Shown piece by piece: positions 9,321 through 17,354 of a stretch of 54,095 nucleotides of DNA (its first letter is position 1; the number at the start of each line of letters is the position of its first letter). The stretch is taken from positions 1-54,095 of the forward strand of contig JAFDKH010000007.1 in assembly GCA_019307065.1 (NCBI GenBank), read 5' to 3'. A program made the position numbers and the translations under genes. Source of the DNA: Deltaproteobacteria bacterium. Its GTDB lineage: Bacteria; Myxococcota; B64-G9. The notes beneath the pieces were generated by a model. The model was not told where the DNA came from, did no database searches, and worked only from the letters and a program-made list of their open reading frames with translations.

Positions 9321-12020
9321 TCAACCACACGCCCAATCTGGGTCAGTGATTCCGTCGCAATCATTGTCCTTCCCATCACAAAGCTCCGGGGCACCCGGGA
9401 AAATAGTGTCGTCATTATCGTCGCAGTCACCGTCGCAAGTTCTGAAACCGTCGCTGTCGTTATCAAACCCCTCGTCGGTGTCCCCGTCGCAATCGTTGTC
9501 TATACCATCACATAATTCATCGGCTCCCGGATAGGTATTCGGGTCGTCGTCGTCGCAGTCTCCGCCGCACTGCGACCAGCCGTCATTGTCGTCGTCGTAG
9601 TCTTCGTCAGTCAATCCGTCACAATCGTTATCAAGACCGTCGCATTCTTCGAACATCGGAACGCAGTCAATGTAATATCGATATGATGCCACCACATCCA
9701 GGTCGTCCAGCATGGGCCGGAAACTGCCGTAGAAAATTACTGCGTTGGCAACACTGTCATAATCAAACCCATCCGAACGGCTGCGCGGAGTTTGTCGGGG
9801 CACCTGGCCCGGCTCCAACACGGCGGCAACTTTGATAGTCGAAGATATAGCCGGTTTGCTCAGTCGATAAGTGCTCGAGACTCCTGAGGCGGCTCTGATA
9901 ATATTCTCGACATTATTTGCCTGATCGGCATCACAAATAGACCCGACCGAACCACCGCCAACCGTGTTGACTACCAAGTTAATGCCCTTGGATGCGTTTA
10001 AAGCCGTGGGGCAACGCGGGTTTCCGCCGACGATCGCGAAGAGAACAACGTCTCGATCCTGGTAAGCACGCACGAACTGTTCGACTATGGTCGGGTTGGG
10101 ATCGCCGGGATAGTTCTCGCCGCCGGACTCTTCTTCGATTGTCTCGTCGTCCTCGTCAGATAAGAGAATCACGATCCGGGTTGCATTGCAGCGCAGCTTG
10201 TACTGATCTTCTGGTTGTCCCTCGGCAGTGCAGCCCGCGCCCTCGAGCGAATGATCGATTGCTTTGATACCCATCTCCAAGGTGCGCTCGAGCGGGGAGC
10301 CGTTGATTCCCTGGCGGATATCGGATTTAAAACGATTCATATCACGGATAAACCCACTGTAGAGCAGGCCGTCCCAAACTGCGTCGGTGTTGACGACTGC
10401 AGCTCTCCAATCCAGGGTTGTGTTGGACAACAGGGCCGCCATTGCATCTCCGGCGGCCGATACCGCATTCTGCTCATCTTCCATCGAAGCCGAATTATCG
10501 ACGACCCAAATGAAATCAACAGGACTTACCCCGGCTGACAAGAAAGAATCACAAGCATAATCCGTTTGATCGGTGTGGCCGGCCAGGGCTGTGGAATTAG
10601 TAATATCATTGAGACGAATGATCTGGTCGTCATTTAACCCGCCGCTCGCGGTCAGCGCTCCGACTACGATAACCTGTGACGAGTTGCGATAAACAGTCTC
10701 GGTCGAAAGACGGAAGCCACCCGAGCTCGTGCCGGCCGAAGCCAAAAGGCCGCTAAGCCCGCCGGATGAAAGGGCGCCTGCCAGTTCATTGGCTAAGTCT
10801 GTCGGAGTTTTCGAGTTGACCGATAAATCATATTCGGCAATCACGGCCTCGAACCCGTCAAAAGTCGACAAGGCCCGTGAACTGGCCGTCAGCAAAGTAG
10901 CTTGGAAACCAATCGTGGCTCGGTCGGCGGCTTCTTGCAAAGCTGCCGATGAAACCGAGGGGTTTCTCGAAAGTAAAAAGCCGGCAATTTCATGAAGATC
11001 GTCGTAGTACATCAGGCCAACCTCAACACCGGCCAGTTCGAGGAATGAAGTTGTCGTAAAAACCGTCTCGAGCGCAATCCGAAAATCGGCCATCTGTGAG
11101 GAATGGAAATCTACCACTTTGAGTTTATCGGCCGAGCAAACCAGAGTACTGGCTTCCTCTCCATCAGGCACACCGTCACCGTCAGTATCTTCAGAGAAAG
11201 GATCGGTTTCTCCCTTGGAACAAGCCGAAGAATAGCAGACCTTTGCGTTGGCGGCACAAACTTCATCGGCCGCACATTGGCTGTCGTTGGTACAGGTAGT
11301 CGTACATTCTCCTAAGACGCCGTCGCCGTTACGATCTTCATCTCCGTCGGCAACCCCGTCGCCGTCCATGTCGGGGTTGGTCGGGTCGGTCTCGCCGGAG
11401 TCGACTATCCCGTTTCCATTACGATCTTCGACAGAATCCGATAGTCCGTCTCCATCGGTATCCGCTTTTGTCGGGTCGGTCTCACCGGCATCGACGATTC
11501 CGTTGCGATTCTTGTCTTCGGTGCCATCGGCAATGCCGTCACGGTCTGTATCTTCTTTGAGAGGGTCTGTCTCACCGGGATCTACTTGACCGTTTTTATT
11601 CCCATCTTCGATACCATCGCTCAAACCATCGCCATCCGAATCGGGGTCGAGCGGGTCGGTTTCGCCCCAATCAACCTGCCCGTTATGGTTACCGTCTTCG
11701 GTGCCATCAAAGATTCCGTCGCCATCAGTATCCGGATTATTGGGATCCGTTTCACCGTCATCTACAATGCCGTTATCGTTTTTATCCTCAACATCATTGG
11801 GGATTCCGTCACCGTCAGTGTCTTCTTCGGTTGGATTCAAATCAGGCCCGCTAGATTGATCGCCATCCGCATGACCAGCATCGGCATCTTCGTAGCCGCC
11901 ATCATCATTGGTGTTTGATGGACTTGAGCTACAGGCAAAGAAGCTCAGGGCCACGAGTAACCCGATTGCCAAAATTGATGAAATTGGCAAAATTGTACGC
12001 TTCCCAACCTTGAAAACCAT
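9321..12020 (-). CDS. Lipoprotein with TSP3 repeats, VWA domain and MopE motifs
   Basis: 899 residues. The signal peptide ends at LSFFACSSS (lipobox cysteine at residue 30). Residues about 67-245 hold six near-identical 30-residue units (D-T-D-G-D-G-I...E-D-x-N-x-N-G-x-V-D...G-E-T-D-P), which are thrombospondin type-3 calcium-binding repeats, with a seventh after a short Cys-rich insert. A VWA domain follows from about 500 (FIWVVDNSASMEDEQ with the D-x-S-x-S site; later IVILLSDEDDE). The C-terminal 110 residues carry three MopE motifs (CDGLDNDCDG and variants), each with a D-D-D-N-D-G-type acidic loop. This is probably a large calcium-loaded surface protein. The ligand is unknown. Confidence 0.9.
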   Translation of the reverse strand: MVFKVGKRTILPISSILAIGLLVALSFFACSSSPSNTNDDGGYEDADAGHADGDQSSGPDLNPTEEDTDGDGIPNDVEDKNDNGIVDDGETDPNNPDTDGDGIFDGTEDGNHNGQVDWGETDPLDPDSDGDGLSDGIEDGNKNGQVDPGETDPLKEDTDRDGIADGTEDKNRNGIVDAGETDPTKADTDGDGLSDSVEDRNGNGIVDSGETDPTNPDMDGDGVADGDEDRNGDGVLGECTTTCTNDSQCAADEVCAANAKVCYSSACSKGETDPFSEDTDGDGVPDGEEASTLVCSADKLKVVDFHSSQMADFRIALETVFTTTSFLELAGVEVGLMYYDDLHEIAGFLLSRNPSVSSAALQEAADRATIGFQATLLTASSRALSTFDGFEAVIAEYDLSVNSKTPTDLANELAGALSSGGLSGLLASAGTSSGGFRLSTETVYRNSSQVIVVGALTASGGLNDDQIIRLNDITNSTALAGHTDQTDYACDSFLSAGVSPVDFIWVVDNSASMEDEQNAVSAAGDAMAALLSNTTLDWRAAVVNTDAVWDGLLYSGFIRDMNRFKSDIRQGINGSPLERTLEMGIKAIDHSLEGAGCTAEGQPEDQYKLRCNATRIVILLSDEDDETIEEESGGENYPGDPNPTIVEQFVRAYQDRDVVLFAIVGGNPRCPTALNASKGINLVVNTVGGGSVGSICDADQANNVENIIRAASGVSSTYRLSKPAISSTIKVAAVLEPGQVPRQTPRSRSDGFDYDSVANAVIFYGSFRPMLDDLDVVASYRYYIDCVPMFEECDGLDNDCDGLTDEDYDDDNDGWSQCGGDCDDDDPNTYPGADELCDGIDNDCDGDTDEGFDNDSDGFRTCDGDCDDNDDTIFPGAPELCDGKDNDCDGITDPDWACG
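11280..11822 (-). repeat. Six tandem 90-base coding repeats (TSP3 units)
   Basis: Six in-frame units of about 90 bases encode the 30-residue calcium-binding repeats of the 899-residue lipoprotein. The nucleotide sequences differ at third positions while the protein is strongly conserved, which points to selection on the protein rather than very recent duplication. Confidence 0.8.
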
Positions 12021-12101
12021 CCTGCTGCTCCCGGGGCTATCAAGAATTCACCAGACATTATCACAGGTTGAGAACCTGCGTCAACCCTGATTCGCTATGC
12101 G

Positions 12102-13733
12102 CTACTGAATTGTTCCTGCCTGGCAGGCACCACATTGATCACACCGATCGGGAGAACAAATCGGCGTTGTTTCCCCCAGGAGCGCTTTTTCATGCTCGGA
12201 TTTCTCTGTTGCCGGACTGAATCCAACATCAATCATGTCCCAGCTCGAGGGCCGGTCCATTGGCCAGTCAGCATGAACTATTTCATTGAGATTGGGAACC
12301 TGCTCTTTAATAAGTGCGCCAGGCGGCGGCCATTCTCCTTGGGCAAGCTCTAACAATTGGGCAACTTCTTCGCCTGAGCGATCGAGCAGACACTGTAGAA
12401 CCGCCAGACGCGGCGAGAAACCCGAAAATGCCACGCCGCCGATCTTGCTGATGTTTCGCTCTAAAAAGTTACGCATCTTTTTCAATTTTGAAACGGTCGG
12501 CATTGCTTCGCGTCCCAGAGGCGTGTGCGGCTTGGGTACAAATGGATTGGCCGAAATAGTCAATCGCCCGGCCCGGCCGTACTGCTTTTGGGCTGAAAGC
12601 AGCCATTTCTGTACTCGGGTGACTAACTCGACTGTTTGTTCGAGATCTTGATCGGTTTCGGTCGGCATTCCGTACATTAAATAGAGTTTCAGGTTGAGAA
12701 TGCCGGCCTGGCCAAGGCGGGTAACTGCACATTCCAGCATATCCAACGTGAGCGGTTTATTAATCATCCGGCGTATTCTCTGCGACCCGGATTCAACAGC
12801 CAGAGTGATCGTACGTTGACCCGAGCGACTTAGCTGCCTGAGGAGAGTCTCTCCACTCGAACTCGAAAGGACATTGGCGTCCAGTGAAGCTGGCGACAAA
12901 TCCGCCCCTTCGCGGGCAAAACGCTCAACCAGCTCAACCAAATCAGGGTGCCGGGCCAGGCTGGCACCGACCAGCCCGATCCGCAGTCCACAATTGATGC
13001 CCTCCTCGGCCGCCGCGACGATCTCGTCAACCCCGAAAAAAACCGGAGGCCGGCGCGAATATCCAACTGCACAAAATCGGCAGCCCACCGGACAACCCCG
13101 GCCGGTCTCGACAAGAAACATATTCGAAAAAACCGAGTCATCCGAAACGCCCACTTGGGCAACCGGGGTTGTGCCTGTAAATAGGCAAGCCGGTATTCTG
13201 GCAGTCGAGTCGGGGTGGACCGCGACCCCTTCAATTGCTCCCAATGCTTGATAAAGCTCCTGGCGTTGTTGTCCATGCCCCTGACTGAGTGTCTCCAGGA
13301 TCGACGGCAGGACAGTTTCGGCCTCTGAGGGTACGACCAGGTCGGCAAACGGAAGGACCGGGCCTGGATTAAGCCTGACAGCGAACCCTCCCACGGCCAC
13401 AATCGGATGAGCCGCATGCCGTTGCCTCCAGCGAGGAGGAATTCCGCTTCGCGAAAGAAGATATGGCAGTAAGACCCACTGTTCTTCAAAAGAGGCAGTC
13501 ACGGCCAGAAAATCAAAAGCCGCCGCCGGACGACCGGATTCAATCGAAACCGGCCTGCTTTGGCCGCCTTCAATGAAAATCCTCTCACAGTTGACGCTCG
13601 GCTGATTGGAGATCTGCCTATATAATGAGTGGACTGCCAAAGAGGCCAAACCCTGATTACGGGGTCCGGGGTAGATAACCGCCACTTCGAGTCGTCCACC
13701 CGCTTTCCTTTTTCCACCTTCATTCATGGCCAC
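12102..13733 (-). CDS. B12-binding-type radical SAM protein
   Basis: 543 residues. The core signature TGRGCPVGCRFCAVGYSRRP places three cysteines at 214, 218 and 221 (C-x3-C-x2-C), the ligands of the radical SAM [4Fe-4S] cluster. Segments before it (AAFDFLAVTASFEEQW, HPIVAVGGFAVRLNP, DLVVPSEAETVLP) look like the Rossmann-like cobalamin-binding domain of this superfamily. Downstream parts (RTITLAVESGSQRIRRMINK, LKLYLMYGMPTET) are the usual barrel strands. The C-terminus has another cysteine set, CSPDRCDQCGACQ, possibly a second metal site. The substrate cannot be told from sequence. The gene is alone on its strand, divergent from the ExbB operon. Confidence 0.87.
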   Translation of the reverse strand: MAMNEGGKRKAGGRLEVAVIYPGPRNQGLASLAVHSLYRQISNQPSVNCERIFIEGGQSRPVSIESGRPAAAFDFLAVTASFEEQWVLLPYLLSRSGIPPRWRQRHAAHPIVAVGGFAVRLNPGPVLPFADLVVPSEAETVLPSILETLSQGHGQQRQELYQALGAIEGVAVHPDSTARIPACLFTGTTPVAQVGVSDDSVFSNMFLVETGRGCPVGCRFCAVGYSRRPPVFFGVDEIVAAAEEGINCGLRIGLVGASLARHPDLVELVERFAREGADLSPASLDANVLSSSSGETLLRQLSRSGQRTITLAVESGSQRIRRMINKPLTLDMLECAVTRLGQAGILNLKLYLMYGMPTETDQDLEQTVELVTRVQKWLLSAQKQYGRAGRLTISANPFVPKPHTPLGREAMPTVSKLKKMRNFLERNISKIGGVAFSGFSPRLAVLQCLLDRSGEEVAQLLELAQGEWPPPGALIKEQVPNLNEIVHADWPMDRPSSWDMIDVGFSPATEKSEHEKALLGETTPICSPDRCDQCGACQAGTIQ

Positions 13734-13823
13734 ACGCTACAACATCGGGGCCGACTGAGCAACGCAGGAGCCGTCGTGTAGGGAAAACTAATACATCAAA
13801 TTCACAATTCCTGGCTTTTTTTC

Positions 13824-13848
13824 TTGACTTGACCGGACCGGCTATAAG
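13824..13848 (+). promoter_or_regulatory. Weak promoter-like elements before the exbB operon
   Basis: TTGACT (13824-13829) and TATAAG (13843-13848) lie upstream of the ExbB-like gene, but their spacing of 13 bases is shorter than the usual 16-18. Either the -35 is elsewhere or a different sigma factor is used. Confidence 0.3.
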
Positions 13849-13922
13849 ATGTTTAGCTGCATAAGATAGATAAATCAATCATTCAGGAGCGACCTGTTCT
13901 CTCAAGGAAAAGGAGTTGACCT

Positions 13923-14579
13923 ATGGATGCCATCGCTGATGCCTTTAAAGAAGGTGGTTGGGGCATGTACCCCATCGCTTTTATTGCCGTGTTCATCATC
14001 GCTATTGCAGCCGAGCGAATCGCCTACTTGTTTTTCAAGGCTCGTATCAACAAGAACGACTTCGTCAACACCATGCACAAGTACCTGTTCCAGGGAAATC
14101 TGCAACGTGCCATCACTTACTGTTCGAGCATTCGAGCCCCGCTGGCTAACATCATTAAAGCCGGCTTGCTCAGGATTGACGGCACCGAAAAAGAGATACA
14201 ATCGGCCATGGATGAAATGGCCTTGGTAGAGCTGCCGCGAATCGAAAAGCGCACCGGTTACCTGGCCATGCTCGGTAATGTCGCCGTTCTGGCCGGCTTG
14301 TTGGGAACCATCTCCGGTTTGATCAAGTCTTTCGCGGCCGTCTCCTACGCCGATGCCGCTGAAAAAGCGGTGTTGCTGGCCAAGGGAATTTCCGAGGCGA
14401 TGAACTGCACGGCCTTCGGGCTGGGCGCCGCCATCCCGGGTCTGATTCTGTTTTCGATCTTGTCGGGCACAACCCAGCACCTGATCGACGACATCAACGA
14501 GAGTACCGTCCGGATGCTCAACCTGATTCTAGCGAACCGGGACAAGCTCAACACCTCTGACGTACAGGGCGCAGAGTAA
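13923..14579 (+). CDS. MotA/TolQ/ExbB-family proton channel protein
   Basis: 218 residues with three predicted membrane helices (about 15-35, 110-135 and 155-180). The segment YLAMLGNVAVLAGLLGTISG followed by LIKSF is the characteristic ExbB/TolQ family helix, and GISEAMNCTAFGLGAAIPGL is the conserved third helix. It forms the pentameric stator around an ExbD/TolR dimer and uses the proton gradient to drive work at the envelope. AAGGAG lies 7 bases before the ATG. The two genes that follow encode ExbD-like proteins. One TolQ-like and two TolR-like genes is also the layout of the myxobacterial AglRQS gliding motor; no TonB gene is present to favour the transport role. Confidence 0.93.
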   Translation: MDAIADAFKEGGWGMYPIAFIAVFIIAIAAERIAYLFFKARINKNDFVNTMHKYLFQGNLQRAITYCSSIRAPLANIIKAGLLRIDGTEKEIQSAMDEMALVELPRIEKRTGYLAMLGNVAVLAGLLGTISGLIKSFAAVSYADAAEKAVLLAKGISEAMNCTAFGLGAAIPGLILFSILSGTTQHLIDDINESTVRMLNLILANRDKLNTSDVQGAE

Positions 14580-14647
14580 GGCACGGTAAACGGACCGGGG
14601 AACTTTCCCCGTTGTCTGGCCTCCAATAATAGAAGAGGAGGACAAGC

Positions 14648-15127
14648 ATGGGAAGTGTAAGCGCTCCAGGTGGGCGAAGTGGCGGTGGCAAAAAGTCGCT
14701 GAACGTCGAACTCAATTTGGTTCCGTTCATCGATTTGCTGACATGCCTGATTTGCTTTCTGCTGATGGCAGCCGTCTGGATTCAAATTGGCAAAATTTCC
14801 GTCACCCAATCTGGACAGGGTGCCCCAACCGAACAGACCCCCGAGCAGCGTGAACAACTCAATCTGGTTGTGGCCATCACGCCCCAGGGTTTTCTGCTGA
14901 CCGGCAACGGCCAGACATTAGAAGGCGGAGACATCCTCAAGAAGGACGATCAGTACGACTTCGAGCGCCTGGGCGGTAAGCTCAAGGAAGTCCGCGGACT
15001 TTTCCCCGACAAAAACGACATCGTGGTCATGAGCGAAGACACCATCCAATATCAAGATTTGATAAACACGATGGATGTCTGCCTGGCCAACGAATTCCCG
15101 AACATATCCGTTTCGGGAACCATCTAG
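14648..15127 (+). CDS. ExbD/TolR-family protein 1
   Basis: 159 residues: a short Gly/Ser-rich cytoplasmic start, then LNLVPFIDLLTCLICFLLMA with the membrane-embedded aspartate (D29) that carries protons in this family, then a periplasmic domain from about residue 55. GAGGAG precedes the ATG by about 7 bases. It should pair with the ExbB-like protein encoded 68 bases upstream. The helix has a D-L-L-T-C variant where many family members have D-M-x-x-V-L. Confidence 0.9.
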   Translation: MGSVSAPGGRSGGGKKSLNVELNLVPFIDLLTCLICFLLMAAVWIQIGKISVTQSGQGAPTEQTPEQREQLNLVVAITPQGFLLTGNGQTLEGGDILKKDDQYDFERLGGKLKEVRGLFPDKNDIVVMSEDTIQYQDLINTMDVCLANEFPNISVSGTI

Positions 15128-15137
15128 GAGGCCGGTC

Positions 15138-15710
15138 ATGCCTATCAAGAAACCCGGATCTCAGTTGATGTCGTCAATCGGCCTCAAGTTCGCTTCCCAG
15201 CACCAGCAAAAGAAAGCCGGTCGCTCGGTCGACGTAGCTTTGAACTTGACCCCGATGATCGACATGTTTGTGGTGCTGACTATCTTCTTGTTGATGACCT
15301 TCTCGACAACCGGCGAGATTCTGTTCATCCAAAAAGATATCGAGTTGCCCTCGGCCACCATGACAGAAGAGCTGGAGCAGGCCCCGATTATCACCATCGG
15401 CGCCGGCCAGGTAGTCATCGAGGGAGTCGCCGTCGGTCGCATGGATGACATTGCCGAAGACGAAAATTTCGAAATTCCCGATTTGTCAGAAAAGATGACA
15501 AACCTGAAAAAGAACTTCCAGCAACTACATCCCAATATGGAATTTGCCGGCAAGATTATCATCCAGGGCGACAAGGAAGTTCCTTTCCGCGTATTGAAAA
15601 AGGTCATGTTCACCTGCACCTCAGTCGGCTACACCAATATCAACTTCGCCGTACTACCGGTCGGCGGTGCCAATGCCCCTGAAGGTGAAGGTGAAGGCGA
15701 GCACGAGTAG
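15138..15710 (+). CDS. ExbD/TolR-family protein 2
   Basis: 190 residues from the ATG at 15138, which has AGGAGG at 15126-15131; a longer frame from 15075 would overlap the upstream gene and lacks family similarity. The helix LNLTPMIDMFVVLTIFLLMT carries the key aspartate D42 and is closer to the ExbD consensus than that of the first copy. A periplasmic domain follows and the tail is acidic (EGEGEGEHE). It sits 10 bases after the first ExbD gene in the same operon and is followed by a strong terminator. Confidence 0.92.
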   Translation: MPIKKPGSQLMSSIGLKFASQHQQKKAGRSVDVALNLTPMIDMFVVLTIFLLMTFSTTGEILFIQKDIELPSATMTEELEQAPIITIGAGQVVIEGVAVGRMDDIAEDENFEIPDLSEKMTNLKKNFQQLHPNMEFAGKIIIQGDKEVPFRVLKKVMFTCTSVGYTNINFAVLPVGGANAPEGEGEGEHE

Positions 15711-15738
15711 GACTATCTTTTCCTGAATTGATTTATTA

Positions 15739-15765
15739 GGGCGCGAGCAATCGCGCCCTTTTTTT
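15739..15765 (+). terminator. Rho-independent terminator of the exbB-exbD operon
   Basis: An 8-base GC-rich stem (GGGCGCGA / TCGCGCCC) with a GCAA tetraloop is followed at once by seven T. It lies 28 bases after the second ExbD stop codon. Confidence 0.95.
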
Positions 15766-15780
15766 GTCCGCAATTTGCAT

Positions 15781-15797
15781 GGGGACGGAGGGTCTCA
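15781..15797. repeat. GGGGACGG-AGG-GTCTCA boundary motif (left)
   Basis: GGGGACGG, AGG, then GTCTCA. The same two blocks, without the AGG, recur in inverted orientation at 18291-18304, on the far side of the ATPase and DUF1016-nuclease genes. A partial copy lies at 19285-19292. Confidence 0.45.
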
Positions 15798-15799
15798 TT

Positions 15800-15952
15800 G
15801 ATCCCTGAGAAGTAACTCAACACTCGTCGTTCCCGGATGATTCTGCCGGGAATCCATACTGCGTAACCCTTTGGATCACCGACAGAACCATTCGGTGATG
15901 ACGTTTCTGTTCAGAGTGGTTTTTGTAAATGATGACTTTCTTCTCAGGGATC
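15800..15952. repeat. Nested inverted-repeat element (cloverleaf-like)
   Basis: A perfect 13-base inverted repeat (GATCCCTGAGAAG at 15800-15812; CTTCTCAGGGATC at 15940-15952) encloses two perfect hairpins. The first has a 7-base stem TTCCCGG/CCGGGAA at 15830-15852 with a 9-base loop. The second has an 8-base stem ATCACCGA/TCGGTGAT at 15875-15899, also with a 9-base loop. The element abuts the stop codon of the ATPase gene. It has no coding frame of note. It could be a small non-autonomous mobile element or a structured RNA. Confidence 0.7.
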
Positions 15953-15953
15953 C

Positions 15954-17285
15954 TCATTTAAAGTTATCTCGACTCAGGCAATGCTTTACCCATGGCCCAA
16001 TCTCTCTTGGGGGAATCCATTGGATGTTTGTGTTTGCGATCATTTCCCTGTCGTGCAGACCCGGATGCACAAGGCCGAATGACTCGGGTTCGTATGCATC
16101 GATGAATGAATGCATGGAACGAGTGATCTGTTTTTTTGGAGAACGGGACGACTTGACCTCTATAGCGATGAGCTTCTCACCATAGCGAACTACGAAATCT
16201 ACCTCGGCCCCCGATGTGCTGCGCCAAAAAAAGATCTGCGCTAAGGACGGAAGGTGTTTCACGACTTCGCCAAATACCCAGTTTTCAAGAAGTGAACCCA
16301 TGTCCTGTCTTAGTTCGGGCGGACGGAAATCCGCGAGTAGGCGGTTGCGCAAGCCATTGTCGAGCCAGAATACCTTGGGACTTCTGATGAGTTCGGAGCG
16401 TTTTCCCCCGGCGAAGGGTCGGATGAGCTCAATGATATGCATGGATTGGAGGATCTCCAAATAGGCGTATACGGAGTCCCGGCTGAGGCCGAGTATCTGT
16501 GCCCATTCGGACACGTTTACCAAGCTGCCTGCCTGTTGGGCGGATAGGGACAATAAGGTGCGGAAGGCATCCGGGCGCTTTATACGGTGCAGATCTGATG
16601 CGTCGCGGATCAAGAAGGATTCGAGCAAGTCGGTAAGGATTATCTGCGGTTGCTCGGATAACCATACGTCTGGATAGCCGCCGTATAACAGGTGTCGAGT
16701 AAAGAGCTCCTCTTGTTTTTGTGTGCGGGCAAGAGGAGCGGTCGATTCCAACTCGCAGGCGATTTCGCCGTAGGAAAAGGGCAGCAAGCGCGCTCGTGTG
16801 GCCCGGCCGGCTAGAGACTCGCGGGTTTGTGATTGCAGGGAATAAGAGCTACTGCCGGAAACCAGTATGGGTGTCCCCGGCTTTCGATCAACAATTCCCT
16901 TGAAGAAGAGAGAGGCCTCCTTGAGGTGCTGTACCTCTTCGAAAAACAAAATCGGTGCCGTCGGGAAGTTCTCTTTTATGTCGGAAATAAACAGGGGTGC
17001 ACTGCTGCACCAATCCTGTATGAGGGTCTGCTCGCAATCGATGAAAAGAACCTCTTTTTCCCGGGTACACAGCCATTGCCAAATAGCGGTGGACTTTCCA
17101 GCCTGCCGGGGGCCGATCAGCAGGTGGGCCTTGTTCTGCTCTCCCCACCTCTTTTGCGCCTCGGCAAGTTGATGTCTTTTGAGGTGATTGGAAGGTATGT
17201 GGTCTTGCAACCAGGGAAGCAAGGCATCCCGCTTGCCGATCCAGGGGTTGTCCTTTTGCAGCAAATCGCTTGTTTGTCGATCCAT
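15954..17285 (-). CDS. AAA_14 / DUF4143-type ATPase
   Basis: 443 residues. Walker A is GPRQAGKST (58-66) and Walker B is ILFFEE (112-117). SGSSSYSLQSQTRESLAGRA with the following LLPFSYGE is the typical sensor region of AAA_14 ATPases. The second half has the DUF4143 hallmarks: a winged-helix part (WAQILGLSRDSVYAYLEILQ), KVFWLDNGLRNRL and FWRSTSGAEVDFVVRYGEKL followed by IAIEVKSS, a PD-(D/E)xK-like pattern with D, E and K in place. These ATPases are widespread, often on mobile DNA, and their role is poorly known. The gene lies in a patch with antitoxin-like and nuclease genes, next to a nested inverted repeat. Confidence 0.9.
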   Translation of the reverse strand: MDRQTSDLLQKDNPWIGKRDALLPWLQDHIPSNHLKRHQLAEAQKRWGEQNKAHLLIGPRQAGKSTAIWQWLCTREKEVLFIDCEQTLIQDWCSSAPLFISDIKENFPTAPILFFEEVQHLKEASLFFKGIVDRKPGTPILVSGSSSYSLQSQTRESLAGRATRARLLPFSYGEIACELESTAPLARTQKQEELFTRHLLYGGYPDVWLSEQPQIILTDLLESFLIRDASDLHRIKRPDAFRTLLSLSAQQAGSLVNVSEWAQILGLSRDSVYAYLEILQSMHIIELIRPFAGGKRSELIRSPKVFWLDNGLRNRLLADFRPPELRQDMGSLLENWVFGEVVKHLPSLAQIFFWRSTSGAEVDFVVRYGEKLIAIEVKSSRSPKKQITRSMHSFIDAYEPESFGLVHPGLHDREMIANTNIQWIPPREIGPWVKHCLSRDNFK

Positions 17286-17354
17286 GTTCTACAAATAACC
17301 CTTATGTTTGTCGATGTCAAGTCGACAAATCCCGGGCTTGAGTGCGAGCAGCCG

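Noticed and set aside
11280-11822. Regular 90-base repeats resembling a CRISPR-like or satellite array
   Set aside because: They are in frame inside a long lipoprotein gene and encode TSP3 calcium-binding units; units touch one another with no spacers and no cas genes are present.
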